Origin: Methylobrevis albus
GTDB taxonomy: Bacteria > Pseudomonadota > Alphaproteobacteria > Rhizobiales > Pleomorphomonadaceae
Direction of reading: 5' to 3'
Length of the DNA: 64,000 nt
Assembly (NCBI RefSeq): GCF_015904235.1
Contig: NZ_JADZLT010000051.1
Location: 124,001-188,000, forward strand
In this document: piece after piece, positions 37,327 to 45,875 of the stretch
How the letters are laid out: every line of letters starts with the position of its first letter
Numbering within the stretch: position 1 is the first letter of the stretch
The notes under the pieces: model-generated
Told to the model about the DNA's origin: nothing
Seen by the model: only the letters and a program-made list of their open reading frames with translations
Databases searched by the model: none
Made by a program: the position numbers and the translations under genes

Positions 37327-37928
37327 CCGCCGTCCTCCGCCCCGCGCCGCGGCCCACCGCGGCCCCCGTGTTGCCGACTCTCGATCAGGTTTCCGCCATG
37401 GCATCCTCTCCGCTCGACGTCGGGCAGACCGTCGACATCCCCGCCTTCCGCGCGGCGATGCGCGAACTCGCCGCCGGCGTCACCATCGTCACCGCCGGTG
37501 ACGGCGACGGCCGCCGCGGCCTCACCGCCACCGCCGTCTGCTCGGTCTCGGTCGAGCCGCCGACGCTGCTTGCCTGCATCAACCGCGCGACCGAAGGCCA
37601 TGCGGCGATCGCCGCCGGCGGCGCCTTCTGCGTCAACGTCGTCGCCGCCGAGCACCGTGTCCTCGCCGACCGCTTCGCCGGTCGCGACGGCGCCCGCGGC
37701 GCCAGCCGCTTCGACGTCGGCGACTGGGACAGCCTCGAAACTGGCGCCCCGGCGCTCGGCGATGCGCTGGCGGTGTTCGACTGCCGCGTCGTCGAGACCA
37801 TCGAGTGGGGTACCCACACGATCTTCATCGGCGCCGTCGTCGCGACGCGGACCCGTGAACCCGTTGCCGACGCCGACCCCGGCGCGCACGGGCTCGTCTA
37901 CCGCGCCGGCGCCTTCGCCGTCGCCTGA
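37323..37928 (+). CDS. NAD(P)H:flavin oxidoreductase (HpaC-like flavin reductase domain)
   Basis: A 201-residue protein with the flavin-reductase-like split-barrel pattern: FRAAMRELAAGVTIVTAGD, GLTATAVCSVSVEPPTLLACIN near residue 60, GAFCVNVVAAEHRVLADRFAG near 98, and a late HTIFIGAVVATR. Such proteins reduce FMN or FAD for two-component monooxygenases. The ATG at 37323 overlaps livF; a second in-frame ATG at 37398 would remove a Pro/Ala-rich 25-residue leader. It is the obvious partner for the luciferase-like enzymes and for the HpaB/HsaA-like gene at 42226 (inference). Confidence 0.88.
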   Translation: MTAVLRPAPRPTAAPVLPTLDQVSAMASSPLDVGQTVDIPAFRAAMRELAAGVTIVTAGDGDGRRGLTATAVCSVSVEPPTLLACINRATEGHAAIAAGGAFCVNVVAAEHRVLADRFAGRDGARGASRFDVGDWDSLETGAPALGDALAVFDCRVVETIEWGTHTIFIGAVVATRTREPVADADPGAHGLVYRAGAFAVA

Positions 37929-37972
37929 GCCTTCGCCGACCACTGTCCGGAAACCCGCGTCAGGAGCCCGCC

Positions 37973-38728
37973 ATGCCCGATCTCGACGGCCGCGTCACCA
38001 TCATCACCGGGGCCGGCTCCGGCATCGGCCGCGCCATGACGGAGGCCTTCGTCGCCGCCGGCGCGCGCGTCTTCGCCGTCGACCTCAGCGCCGAGCGTCT
38101 CGCCGAGACCGCGGACGCGATCGCGGCGCCCGACGCGCTGAAGACCCACGTCGCCAACGTCGCCGTCGAGGGACCGATCGTCGGCATGCTGGAGGCCTGC
38201 GCCGCCGCCTTCGGGCCGGTCGAGGTGATCTGCAACAACGCCGGCATCCTCGACCGCATGGCCCCCGTCACCGAGACCGACGACGCGCTGTGGCAGAAGG
38301 TGCTCGACGTCAACCTGACCGGGCCGTTCCTCGTCACCCGCGCCGCCCTGCCGGCGATGCTGGAACGCGGCAGCGGCATCTTCGTCAACACCTGCTCGAT
38401 CGCGAGCTTCCTCGGGGGGCGGGCGGGCTTTGCCTATACCGCGACCAAGCACGGCATCCTCGGCCTCACCCGCGCCGTCGCGGCCGAATACGGCGACCGC
38501 GGCATCCGCTGCAACGGCATCGCGCCGGGCTCGGTGAAGACCAACATCTCCCTCGACATGAACATTTCGGACGCCGGCATGGCGCTGCGCCAGAAGGGCC
38601 TCGCCACCCGGCCGCCGCAGGCGACGGGCGCCGACATGGCACCGGTGGCGGTGTTCCTCGCCTCGGAGGCCGCGCACTACATCAACGGTACCTGCATCGT
38701 CGCCGATGCCGGCTGGACGGCGTACTGA
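37973..38728 (+). CDS. SDR-family oxidoreductase
   Basis: A 251-residue classical SDR. The cofactor motif TGAGSGIGRAM is at residues 11-21, NNAGILDRMAPV near residue 87, the catalytic Ser in NTCSIASFLGGRAG near 141, and Tyr/Lys in FAYTATKHGILGLTRA near 154-158. The C-terminus ends GTCIVADAGWTAY. It lies 44 nt after the flavin reductase and 4 nt before the VOC gene, on the same transcript. It would act on an alcohol or ketone intermediate of the pathway. Confidence 0.9.
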   Translation: MPDLDGRVTIITGAGSGIGRAMTEAFVAAGARVFAVDLSAERLAETADAIAAPDALKTHVANVAVEGPIVGMLEACAAAFGPVEVICNNAGILDRMAPVTETDDALWQKVLDVNLTGPFLVTRAALPAMLERGSGIFVNTCSIASFLGGRAGFAYTATKHGILGLTRAVAAEYGDRGIRCNGIAPGSVKTNISLDMNISDAGMALRQKGLATRPPQATGADMAPVAVFLASEAAHYINGTCIVADAGWTAY

Positions 38729-38732
38729 GCCG

Positions 38733-39095
38733 ATGGTGAAGCGCCTGCAGACCTGCTGGGTGGTCGCGGCCGAAACGGCGGCGAGCCGCGCCTTCTACGA
38801 GGACCTGATCGGCCTCGAACCGGCGTTCGCCGACGGCGAGCGCTGGGTGCAGTACCGCGTCGGCGGCGCGAGTTTCGCGATCGGCGCCCCGGGCGAGCAC
38901 GTGCTCGGCGCGGCCGCGGTCGGCGGCGGCGCGGTGCCGGTGTTCGAAGTCGAGGGCCTCGACGCACAGCTCCTGAAACTGGAGGCCGCCGGCGCCGACG
39001 TGCTGTCGCTGCGCGACATGGGCCCGCACGGCCGGGTGCTCAGCCTGCGCGATCCCGCCGGCAACGTGGTGCAGCTCTTCGAGCGCGCCCCCTGA
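38733..39095 (+). CDS. VOC-superfamily (glyoxalase/bleomycin resistance-like) protein
   Basis: A 120-residue single VOC module with the pattern ASRAFYEDLIGLEPAF and LRDPAGNVVQLFERAP. The C-terminal metal-ligand Glu is present (QLFE). The usual first His of the beta1 strand is replaced (RLQTCWVVA), so a metal site may be incomplete. Possible roles are a lyase or isomerase, or a binding protein. It starts 4 nt after the SDR stop. It ends the plus-strand run and converges with the Gfo/Idh gene. Confidence 0.82.
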   Translation: MVKRLQTCWVVAAETAASRAFYEDLIGLEPAFADGERWVQYRVGGASFAIGAPGEHVLGAAAVGGGAVPVFEVEGLDAQLLKLEAAGADVLSLRDMGPHGRVLSLRDPAGNVVQLFERAP

Positions 39096-39120
39096 GGCGC
39101 GCCCGAAGAACAGGTGGCCG

Positions 39121-40116
39121 TCAGCCGAGCGTCACGGCCTCGCCGCTTTCCGCCGATTTGACGATCGCCTCGAGGATGGCGATGTTGCCGAGCTTCTCGG
39201 CGTCGGTGAACGGATAGGTGCCCCGGCCCGCCGCCGCGTCGGCAAAGAGGTCGAGGTTGGCGCGCACCGTGTCGGTCCAGTCGTATTCCGTCGTCACCGG
39301 CTGCTGCCCGGTGCGCATCACGGTGAGCGTCGCCGAGCCGACGGTGTCCGGATGGCTCTCGTTGCGGAACTCGGCCCAGGCGTCGGTGCCGAACACGGCA
39401 AAGCGCAGGTAGAGCGGCGTATAGAGCGTCGCGTTGAGATAGGTCAGCGGCCCCGAGGCGTGGCGGCAGATCACCGATACCACGTCGCCGTTCTCGCCTT
39501 CGAGCACCCGGTGCGCCGTCGCCGCATAGACGCTGACGGCGGGGCCGAACAGGTTCACGAAGGCGTCGGTGAGGTGGATACCCATCGCGGTCATGCCGGC
39601 AGCGGGCGATTCCTTCTTCGAGCGGCGCCAGTCGGTGGGCGGCACGTTGATCAGCTTGTCGTGGCTGAAGGCGGCCTCGGCGTGCATGATCGTGCCGAGC
39701 TCGCCGGCCGCCACCATGCGGCGGAGCTCGACCATCGCGAGCTCGAAGCGCCGCTCGTGGCCGAGGCCGAGGGTGACCCCGGCGTCGGCGCAGGCCGCCA
39801 CCATCGCCTCGGCGTCGGCGAGGGTGAGCGCCAGCGGCTTCTCGCAGAAGACGTGCTTGCCGGCCCGTGCCGCGGCTTCCACCTGCGGCCGGTGTAGCGT
39901 GTTCGGCGTCGTCAGGATGATCGCGTCGATCTCGGGATCGGCCAGCACCTCGTCGTAGCTCGTCGTGAGCTTCAGCCCGTTCGCCGCGGCGAACTCGGCG
40001 TGCGGTTCGACGCGGAGTTCCACCGCCGTCACCACCCGGAGCTTGTCGGAGGCCGCCATCCGCTGGACGATCGTCTTGCCCCACCACCCGAGGCCGAGGA
40101 TTGCTGCGCGCATCAT
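39121..40116 (-). CDS. Gfo/Idh/MocA family oxidoreductase
   Basis: A 331-residue NAD(P)-dependent dehydrogenase. Rossmann ILGLGWWGKTIVQRM is at residues 5-19, and the family signature FCEKPLALTLADAEAMVAA near residue 92, followed by GLGHERRFELAM. The start at 40116 is taken for the AAGGA ribosome site 8 nt upstream; two ATG codons are in tandem. It is unrelated in detail to the enzyme at 10923. It lies 58 nt downstream of the HisD-like gene on the same strand, so both are probably co-transcribed from the divergent promoter near 41.5 kb. Confidence 0.9.
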   Translation of the reverse strand: MMRAAILGLGWWGKTIVQRMAASDKLRVVTAVELRVEPHAEFAAANGLKLTTSYDEVLADPEIDAIILTTPNTLHRPQVEAAARAGKHVFCEKPLALTLADAEAMVAACADAGVTLGLGHERRFELAMVELRRMVAAGELGTIMHAEAAFSHDKLINVPPTDWRRSKKESPAAGMTAMGIHLTDAFVNLFGPAVSVYAATAHRVLEGENGDVVSVICRHASGPLTYLNATLYTPLYLRFAVFGTDAWAEFRNESHPDTVGSATLTVMRTGQQPVTTEYDWTDTVRANLDLFADAAAGRGTYPFTDAEKLGNIAILEAIVKSAESGEAVTLG

Positions 40117-40174
40117 GTCGACGTTTCCTTTTGTGTCTTGTTGATTGCCGGGTGCCGCCCGGAACTGGCGAACG

Positions 40175-41491
40175 TCAGCCGATCCGGGCCGCCGGGGTCG
40201 CATAGTCGACGTTCTGGCCGCCGTAGCGCCGCACGCGCACGTTCGCCTGCTCGGCATGGCCGAGGAAGCCCTCGAGCACGCAGAGCCGCGAGCAGTAGCT
40301 GCCGATCTCGGCACTCGCCGCATCGCTGGTGATGCGCTGGTAGGTGCAGGTCTTCAGGAACTTGCCGACCCAGAGCCCGCCGGTGTAGCGCGCCGCCTTC
40401 TTGGTCGGCAGCGTGTGGTTGGTGCCGATCACCTTGTCGCCGAAGGCGACGTTGGTGCGCGGTCCGAGGAACAGCGCGCCGTAGTTGCGCATGTTGGCGA
40501 GGAAATAGTCCGGATCGGCGGTCATCACCTGGACATGCTCGGAGGCGAGGCGGTCGGCTTCGGCGACCATCTCGTCGATGCTGTCGCAGACGATGACCTC
40601 GCCGAAATCGCGCCAGGCGGCGGCGGCGATCTCGGCGGTGGGCAGGATCGTCAGCAGCCGCTCGATCTCGGCCATCGTCGCGCGGGCGAGCTTCTCGGAG
40701 TTCGTCAGCAGGATCGCCGGCGAGGTCGGGCCGTGCTCGGCCTGGCCGAGCAGGTCGGTGGCGCAGATCTCCGCGTCGACGGTCTCGTCGGCGATCACCA
40801 GCGTTTCGGTCGGGCCGGCGAACAGGTCGATGCCGACGCGGCCGTAGAGCTGACGCTTGGCTTCCGCGACGAAGGCGTTGCCGGGGCCGACCAGCATGTC
40901 GACCGGGGCGACCGTCTCGGTGCCGATCGCCATCGCCGCGATCGCCTGCACGCCGCCGAGCACCAGGATCTCGTCGGCGCCGGCAAGATGCATCGCCGCG
41001 ACGATCGCCGGATGCGGACCGTTCTGGTAGGGCGGAGCGGCGGCGACGACGCTCTTCACACCCGCGACCTTGGCGGTGACGACGCTCATGTGCGCCGAGG
41101 CGACCATCGGGTATTTGCCGCCGGGCACGTAGCAGCCGACGCGCTCGATCGGCACGTTCTTGTGGCCGAGCACCACGCCGGGCAGCGTCTCCACCTCGAG
41201 GTCGGTGATGCAGGCGCGCTGCTTTTCCGCGAAGTTGCGCACCTGCGCCTGGGCGAAGCGGATGTCGTCGAGGTCGGACTTCGAGACCTTGGACAGCGCC
41301 GCCTCGATCTCGGCCGGCGACAGCCGGAAGCTTTCCGGCGACCAGTTGTCGAAGCGCTCCGAGGCGCGCCGCACGGCGGCGTCGCCGCCGCTCTCGACGT
41401 CGGCGAGCAGGCCTTCCACGGTGGCGCGGACTTTTGCGTCGGCGTCGGCGCGCTCGGCTTGCGAACGCGCCGTCTTCAGATGGCGTGCCAT
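40175..41491 (-). CDS. Histidinol dehydrogenase-family enzyme (HpsN-like)
   Basis: A 438-residue HisD-family dehydrogenase. Family pieces: [18 protein letters not shown] near residue 118, [21 protein letters not shown] near 178, [29 protein letters not shown] near 245 (catalytic/zinc Gln and His), and [11 protein letters not shown] near 312 (Glu-His). The late segment [26 protein letters not shown] resembles the HpsN sulfopropanediol-dehydrogenase group more than biosynthetic HisD. It sits outside the his run, in a catabolic region, so a four-electron oxidation of a non-histidine alcohol is more likely. The substrate is unproven. Confidence 0.82.
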   Translation of the reverse strand: MARHLKTARSQAERADADAKVRATVEGLLADVESGGDAAVRRASERFDNWSPESFRLSPAEIEAALSKVSKSDLDDIRFAQAQVRNFAEKQRACITDLEVETLPGVVLGHKNVPIERVGCYVPGGKYPMVASAHMSVVTAKVAGVKSVVAAAPPYQNGPHPAIVAAMHLAGADEILVLGGVQAIAAMAIGTETVAPVDMLVGPGNAFVAEAKRQLYGRVGIDLFAGPTETLVIADETVDAEICATDLLGQAEHGPTSPAILLTNSEKLARATMAEIERLLTILPTAEIAAAAWRDFGEVIVCDSIDEMVAEADRLASEHVQVMTADPDYFLANMRNYGALFLGPRTNVAFGDKVIGTNHTLPTKKAARYTGGLWVGKFLKTCTYQRITSDAASAEIGSYCSRLCVLEGFLGHAEQANVRVRRYGGQNVDYATPAARIG

Positions 41492-41594
41492 GGTGCTTCC
41501 TCCCTGGTGGACCGCTGGCGCGGGCGATACCGGCCAGTCTGCCACGGCCGGACCGGTTCGGTGCGCGCCCTGCGCCCGCGGTTTCGGCTCTTCG

Positions 41595-41686
41595 TTATTT
41601 ATCGAGTGAAAACCTTCGGGCGGCCCGGTGTCAAGGCGTGCGGGGCTTGATTGTCAGGACAAATCGATTTATTTATCGATCGATAA
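41595..41686. promoter_or_regulatory. AT-rich divergent control region with repeated TTATTTATCGA and a 14-bp palindrome
   Basis: In the 212-nt gap between the HisD-like and VOC genes, TTATTTATCGA occurs twice (41595-41605 and 41669-41679). The second copy runs into the perfect palindrome TTATCGATCGATAA (41673-41686). This is the most AT-rich spot in the window. Palindromes of this size suit TetR-type dimers, and a TetR gene ends the plus-strand group at 43499. Both directions of transcription could be controlled here. Confidence 0.5.
41651..41662. promoter_or_regulatory. GntR-type operator candidate TTGTCAGGACAA
   Basis: TTGTC-AG-GACAA, perfect 5-bp arms, 42 nt upstream of the VOC start at 41704. 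It is one of two exact TTGTCnnGACAA dyads in the window (the other at 61782). It may add a second layer of control to the divergent promoter, beside the TTATCGATCGATAA palindrome. Confidence 0.5.
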
Positions 41687-41703
41687 TTTCCGGGGAGGAA
41701 ACG

Positions 41704-42186
41704 ATGCCGGCGATCGGACTCAACCATTTGTCGATCGGCGCCCGCGACGTCGACGAATCGGTGCGCTTCTATGTCGAGATGTTCGGCATGGAGCTGATCC
41801 CGACCTATAATTTCGGCTTCCGCACGCAGTATCTCGCCTGCGGCGACCAGCAGCTGCACATCTTCGCGCTGCCCGACGCGGTGCCGCACTACCAGCACTT
41901 CGCGATCGACGTCGACGACTTCATGGCCGTCTACGACCGCGCCAAGGCCGCCGGCCTGATCGACCACGCGACCTTCGGCAACGGCGTCAACGAGATGCCC
42001 GACGGAACCGTGCAGCTCTACCTGCGCGACCCCGGCGGCAACCTCGTCGAGATCGACTGGCCGGACGTTTCCACCCTCGACGTCGCCCGCATCCCGGAGC
42101 TGAAGCGTCTCGCCGACCGCTTCGAGCAGACCGGCGAGAACCTCGAGGCGACGCTCTACCGCGCCCGCCGCCGCACCGGCGGCTGA
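41704..42186 (+). CDS. VOC-family dioxygenase/glyoxalase-like protein
   Basis: A 160-residue VOC protein with plausible metal ligands: His in LNHLSIGARDVDESVRFY at the N-terminus, His in YQHFAIDVDDF near residue 62, and Glu in GGNLVEIDWPD near 117. The double-length pattern and C-terminal helical tail resemble small ring-cleavage or glyoxalase-type enzymes, but no specific family is certain. The start at 41704 follows GGGGAGGAAACG. It leads the plus-strand set VOC, HpaB/HsaA-like monooxygenase, TetR. The two upstream palindromes suggest substrate-responsive control. Confidence 0.83.
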   Translation: MPAIGLNHLSIGARDVDESVRFYVEMFGMELIPTYNFGFRTQYLACGDQQLHIFALPDAVPHYQHFAIDVDDFMAVYDRAKAAGLIDHATFGNGVNEMPDGTVQLYLRDPGGNLVEIDWPDVSTLDVARIPELKRLADRFEQTGENLEATLYRARRRTGG

Positions 42187-42225
42187 CCGCTCCGTTCCGA
42201 CCATTTGAAGCCGAAGGAAGCCGCC

Positions 42226-43467
42226 ATGGCCGAAGCCCTCGCCGCCCGCACCGCGGACCTCGCCGCGCCCGCGACGCTGCGCTCCAGCGACGACGTCGCC
42301 GTCCGCCATGCCGCGCTGCTCGAGGCGGCCCGCGCCTTGGCGCCGGTGTTCGCCGCCCGTGCCGGAGAGGCGGAGGAGCTGCGCCGCCTGCCGCCCGACA
42401 GCGAACGCGACCTGCACGCGAGCGGCCTCTACCGCATGCTGCAGCCGCGCGCGCTCGGCGGCGCCGAACTCGGCTACGAATGCCTGATCGACATCGGCGC
42501 CGCCGTTGCCGCCGGCTGCGCCGCCACGGCCTGGAACCTCACCAACCTCGGCAGCCATCACTGGATGCTGGCGATGTTCCCCGAAGCGGCGCAGGACAAG
42601 ATCTGGGGCGAGAGCCGCGATACGCTGATCGCCTCGTCCTTCGTGTTTCCCGCCGCCAAGGTCCGCCGCGTCGCCGGCGGCTACGAGGTCTCCGGCCGCT
42701 GGCCGTTCTCCTCCGGCGTCGACGTCTCGACCTGGAACATGCTCGCCGGCATCGTCCGCGAGGAGGGAGAGGCACCCGAGCACCGCATCTTCCTGCTGCC
42801 GCGCGAATCTTACGAGATCGTCGACACCTGGCACGTCGTCGGCCTCAAGGGCACCGGCTCGAAGGACGTCGTCTGCGAGGGCGTGTTCGTGCCCGAAGAC
42901 TTCACCGTCGCAGCGAGCGCGCTGAAGGGCGGCGAGACCCCCGGCAGCGCTCGCCACCCGGCGCCGCTCTACCGCCTGCCGGTGTTCGCGCTGTTTCCGG
43001 CGATCCTCTCCGGCGTCGGCCTCGGCAATGGCGAGGCGGCGCTCGACGCCTACGTCGGCGAGACCCGCCAGCGCACCGCGAGCTACACCGGCGCCCGGCT
43101 CGCCGACCTGCAGAGCACCCAGATCCACATCGGCTCGGCGGCGGCGAAGCTGTCGCATTCCCGGCGCACCATGTTCGGCCTCTGCACGGACGCGATGCGC
43201 GACGCCGAGCGCGGCCACATCCCCGATATTGTCGCCCGCCAGGCCTGCCGCCGCGACCTCGCCTACGCGACCCGGCTCGCGACCGAGGCGGTGGACGAGA
43301 TCCATGCTGCCTCCGGCGCCGCGGCGCTGTTCCTCGCCGGCGCCCAGCAGCGCCGCTTCCGCGACGCCCACGCGATCACGGCCCATATTGCGTTCAACGC
43401 CGACATGGCCAACGCTGCCTATGGCCGCGTCGCGCTGGGGCTGGGCAGCGACAATCCCGTGGTCTAG
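42226..43467 (+). CDS. Acyl-CoA dehydrogenase-fold flavin-dependent monooxygenase (HpaB/HsaA/DszC-like)
   Basis: A 413-residue protein of the group D flavin monooxygenases. It has GLYRMLQPRALGGAEL near residue 67, AAGCAATAWNLTNLGSHHWML near 98, GRWPFSSGVDVSTWNML near 160, HVVGLKGTGSKDVVCEGVFVPED near 205, and a C-terminal domain ending HIAFNADMANAAYGRVALG. These enzymes hydroxylate phenols or oxidise sulfur compounds with reduced flavin from a separate reductase, and one is encoded at 37323. The ATG at 42226 follows GAAGGAAGC; a TTG seven codons earlier is possible. Confidence 0.86.
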   Translation: MAEALAARTADLAAPATLRSSDDVAVRHAALLEAARALAPVFAARAGEAEELRRLPPDSERDLHASGLYRMLQPRALGGAELGYECLIDIGAAVAAGCAATAWNLTNLGSHHWMLAMFPEAAQDKIWGESRDTLIASSFVFPAAKVRRVAGGYEVSGRWPFSSGVDVSTWNMLAGIVREEGEAPEHRIFLLPRESYEIVDTWHVVGLKGTGSKDVVCEGVFVPEDFTVAASALKGGETPGSARHPAPLYRLPVFALFPAILSGVGLGNGEAALDAYVGETRQRTASYTGARLADLQSTQIHIGSAAAKLSHSRRTMFGLCTDAMRDAERGHIPDIVARQACRRDLAYATRLATEAVDEIHAASGAAALFLAGAQQRRFRDAHAITAHIAFNADMANAAYGRVALGLGSDNPVV

Positions 43468-43498
43468 TGGATCGCGTGGCGGCAGGGCAGGGACGGGC

Positions 43499-44218
43499 AT
43501 GGCGGATAGCAGGGCGAGCGACGGCGATAGCGACGACATGGTCCCCGCGCCGCGCCGGCGCGCCCGCGTCCGCCCCGAGGAGCGCTATGCCGAATTCGTC
43601 CGCACCGCGGTCGAGCTGTTCTCGGAGGAGGGCTTCGAGGCCGGCACGCGCGAACTCGCCCAGCGCCTCGGCGTCACCCAGCCGCTGATCTATCGCTATT
43701 TTCCGAGCAAGGACGACCTGATCGCCGCGGTCTACCGCGAGATCTACGAGAACCGCTGGAAAAGCGCCTGGCGCACCGGGCTCGAGGACGAGAGCGTGCC
43801 GATCCGCACCCGCATGCTCGCCTTCTACACCGACTACAGCGACACGATCTTCACGCCGGAATGGCTGCGCATCTATCTCTTCGCCGGCCTGCGCGGCGTC
43901 GACATCAACCGGCGCTATGCCGGTGCGGTCGAGCGCGAGGTGCTGCGGCCGATCGCGGCCGCCGCGCGCCGCGCCATCGGCCTCGATCCGGCGGACGACC
44001 TTTTGCCCGAGGAGGTCGAGCTGTTCTGGACCCTGCACGGCGGCATCTTCTATTATGGCGTGCGCGAGATCGTCTACGGCTTCGAGATGCCGGTCGACCG
44101 GGCGACGATGATCGTCAACGCTGTCGACACGTTTCTCGGCGGCGCGACCGCGGTGCTCCGCCGGATCCAGGCCGACCATGCCCCCGCCGGCGCCGGCTTG
44201 CGACCAAAGAGCGGATAG
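43499..44218 (+). CDS. TetR/AcrR family transcriptional regulator
   Basis: A 239-residue TetR regulator. The DNA-binding helix-turn-helix is at about residues 28-75: YAEFVRTAVELFSEEGFE, TRELAQRLGVTQPLIYRYFPSKDDL. The C-terminal ligand domain includes RTRMLAFYTDYSDTIFTPEW and ELFWTLHGGIFYYGVREIVYGF. It lies 31 nt after the monooxygenase, so it is probably co-transcribed and autoregulated. The palindrome TTATCGATCGATAA upstream of the first gene of this set is the best candidate operator. Confidence 0.9.
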   Translation: MADSRASDGDSDDMVPAPRRRARVRPEERYAEFVRTAVELFSEEGFEAGTRELAQRLGVTQPLIYRYFPSKDDLIAAVYREIYENRWKSAWRTGLEDESVPIRTRMLAFYTDYSDTIFTPEWLRIYLFAGLRGVDINRRYAGAVEREVLRPIAAAARRAIGLDPADDLLPEEVELFWTLHGGIFYYGVREIVYGFEMPVDRATMIVNAVDTFLGGATAVLRRIQADHAPAGAGLRPKSG

Positions 44219-44315
44219 TTTCGAACATCTCGTCATTGATTGAAACTCATCGACGCGCCATGATCGGTGGAGCCGGCGGCGAAGCGTTGCCGGCGCTACA
44301 CGGAAAGAGTGCGCC

Positions 44316-45068
44316 TTGTCGATCCGGACCCACGCCGCCGCCCCGCAGGAAGTCGACGCGAGCACGCTCGGCGTCGAGGTCTATGCGCGACTGCGCCGCG
44401 ACCTGATCGCCGGCCACCTGCAGCCGGGCGAGCGCCTGCGCTTCCGCCAGCTCAGCGCCGCATACGGCATCGGCATCGCGCCGCTGCGCGAGGCGCTGTC
44501 GCGGCTCGTCTCCGAGCATCTCGTCCACTTCGAGGGTCACCGCGGCTATACGGTGGCGCCGATGTCGCTCGAGGACCTCTACGACCTCTGCGCCCTGCGC
44601 ACCGAACTCTCCTGCAAGGCGCTGCGCCAGTCGATCGAGCGCGGCGACGCCGACTGGGAGGCGGAGATCCTCGCCGCCCTGCACCGGCTGGAGCGCAGCG
44701 CCATCCCCGGCTCCGTCACCGACCGCAAGGTCGCCGACGAGTGGGAGCAGCGCCACGACCGCTTCCACCGCAGCCTGATCGCCGCCTGCAACTCGCCCTG
44801 GCTGCTGCACTTCTGCGACGCGCTCTCCGACCACTTCCAGCGCTACCGCCGTGCGGTGATCGTCGAGATCTCCGGCTCGGCCGAACTGACGGCGAAGATC
44901 CGCGAGCAGCACCGCTCGATCGCCGAGGCCGCCGTCGACCGCAACGCCGAGCTCGCCACCGACATCCTCGCCCGCCATTTCCAGGGCAGCGTCGAGATCG
45001 TCGCGCGCAATTACCAGGCGATCACGCGCAGCGTTACCGCGGTGAAGCCGGAAAAGGTCGCCGGCTAG
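44316..45068 (+). CDS. GntR-family transcriptional regulator (FadR/FCD type)
   Basis: A 250-residue GntR regulator. The winged helix at residues 18-85 has VYARLRRDLIAGHLQPGERL, LRFRQLSAAYGIGIAPLREAL, and HRGYTVAPMSLEDLYDL. The helical FCD effector domain follows, with metal-type residues in DEWEQRHDRFHRSLIAAC (Asp/His) and EQHRSIAEAAVDRN (His). The TTG start is inferred from a GGAAAG ribosome site. A TTCGAACAT motif occurs just upstream (about 44220) and again as the palindrome ATGTTCGAACAT before the cupin gene, suggesting autoregulation plus control of the downstream cupin and transporter genes. Confidence 0.9.
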   Translation: MSIRTHAAAPQEVDASTLGVEVYARLRRDLIAGHLQPGERLRFRQLSAAYGIGIAPLREALSRLVSEHLVHFEGHRGYTVAPMSLEDLYDLCALRTELSCKALRQSIERGDADWEAEILAALHRLERSAIPGSVTDRKVADEWEQRHDRFHRSLIAACNSPWLLHFCDALSDHFQRYRRAVIVEISGSAELTAKIREQHRSIAEAAVDRNAELATDILARHFQGSVEIVARNYQAITRSVTAVKPEKVAG

Positions 45069-45134
45069 TCGGGAAAACCGACGCGGGCGGTCATTCGCCG
45101 GTCGTTGCACCGACGTGCAGGTCTCCGTCGGTAT

Positions 45135-45177
45135 TTGACCGGACAAGCGGATTGACAGACTCCGGATGTTCGAACAT
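45135..45177. promoter_or_regulatory. Two adjacent palindromic operator candidates upstream of the cupin gene
   Basis: TTGACCGGACAA (45135-45146) differs by one base from the TTGTCCGGACAA form of the recurring dyad. ATGTTCGAACAT (45166-45177) is a perfect 12-bp palindrome, related to TTTCGAACATC near 44220 in front of the FCD-type GntR gene. The two sites, 19 nt apart, may bind two different GntR proteins. They lie about 100-140 nt upstream of the cupin start. Confidence 0.5.
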
Positions 45178-45274
45178 TCTCAATAATAAGAAACATGCAC
45201 GGAACGTGCGAACGGGATCGCGCGCGGGCTCCGCCCGCCGAACGGTTCCGCGCTCCGTGCCAGGGAGGACCGAA

Positions 45275-45751
45275 ATGACCGCTGCAGCCGATACCAATCC
45301 CGCCCCCGCCGGCACGACGAAGACCGCCGGCGCCTTCAAGGCCGGCGACGGCGCCTACCTCTTCGACCTCGCCAACCTCGACAAGATCGACGCCGGCACG
45401 GGCTATTCCTCCGCGCACGGCTCCGTCGTCGAAGGCGAGCGGATCCAGGTCGGCCTGATCAACAAGGCGCGCGGCACTGGCGCGCGGCCGCATTCCCACC
45501 CGAACGAGCAGTGGAACTACGTCATCAAGGGCCAGCTCCGCGTGTTCATCGAGGGCGAGGAAGAGCGCATCGTCGGCCCCGGCACGCTGATCTATTTCCC
45601 GGCTAACAAGGTCCATTCCACCGTGGCGCTGCCCGACGAGGACGTCGTGTTCTTCGTCGTGAAGGACCTGTCGCACGGCATCATCGGCATGGCGGCCGAC
45701 GGCTCGATGGCCGGCCCGCACTATGACGAAGGCTTCGCGCCCAAGGCCTGA
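45275..45751 (+). CDS. Cupin-domain protein
   Basis: A 158-residue single-cupin protein. Motif 1 is GARPHSHPNEQWNYVIKGQLRVFIEGEE near residue 68 (metal-type HxH, Glu/Gln), and motif 2 is PGTLIYFPANKVHSTVALPDE near residue 105 (final His). Metal-dependent isomerase, lyase or dioxygenase activity is possible, but no precise family is recognised. The ATG at 45275 follows AGGGAGGACCG. It precedes tctC by 124 nt and shares its likely control by the adjacent GntR. Confidence 0.86.
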   Translation: MTAAADTNPAPAGTTKTAGAFKAGDGAYLFDLANLDKIDAGTGYSSAHGSVVEGERIQVGLINKARGTGARPHSHPNEQWNYVIKGQLRVFIEGEEERIVGPGTLIYFPANKVHSTVALPDEDVVFFVVKDLSHGIIGMAADGSMAGPHYDEGFAPKA

Positions 45752-45875
45752 GCGGCCCGGCGCCGAAATCCGTCCGGACAGCGAGACCGACGCCCGAAGC
45801 AGGCGCCGGCCGACCGGACGGCGGGAGACGGCGACGGCTTCTGACCGTCGTCACCGACAACGGAGAGGAAACCCA

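Noticed and set aside
45773..45781. GTCCGGACA before tctC as a further operator
   Set aside because: Only a short GC-rich core without the AT-flanked arms; not distinguishable from background.
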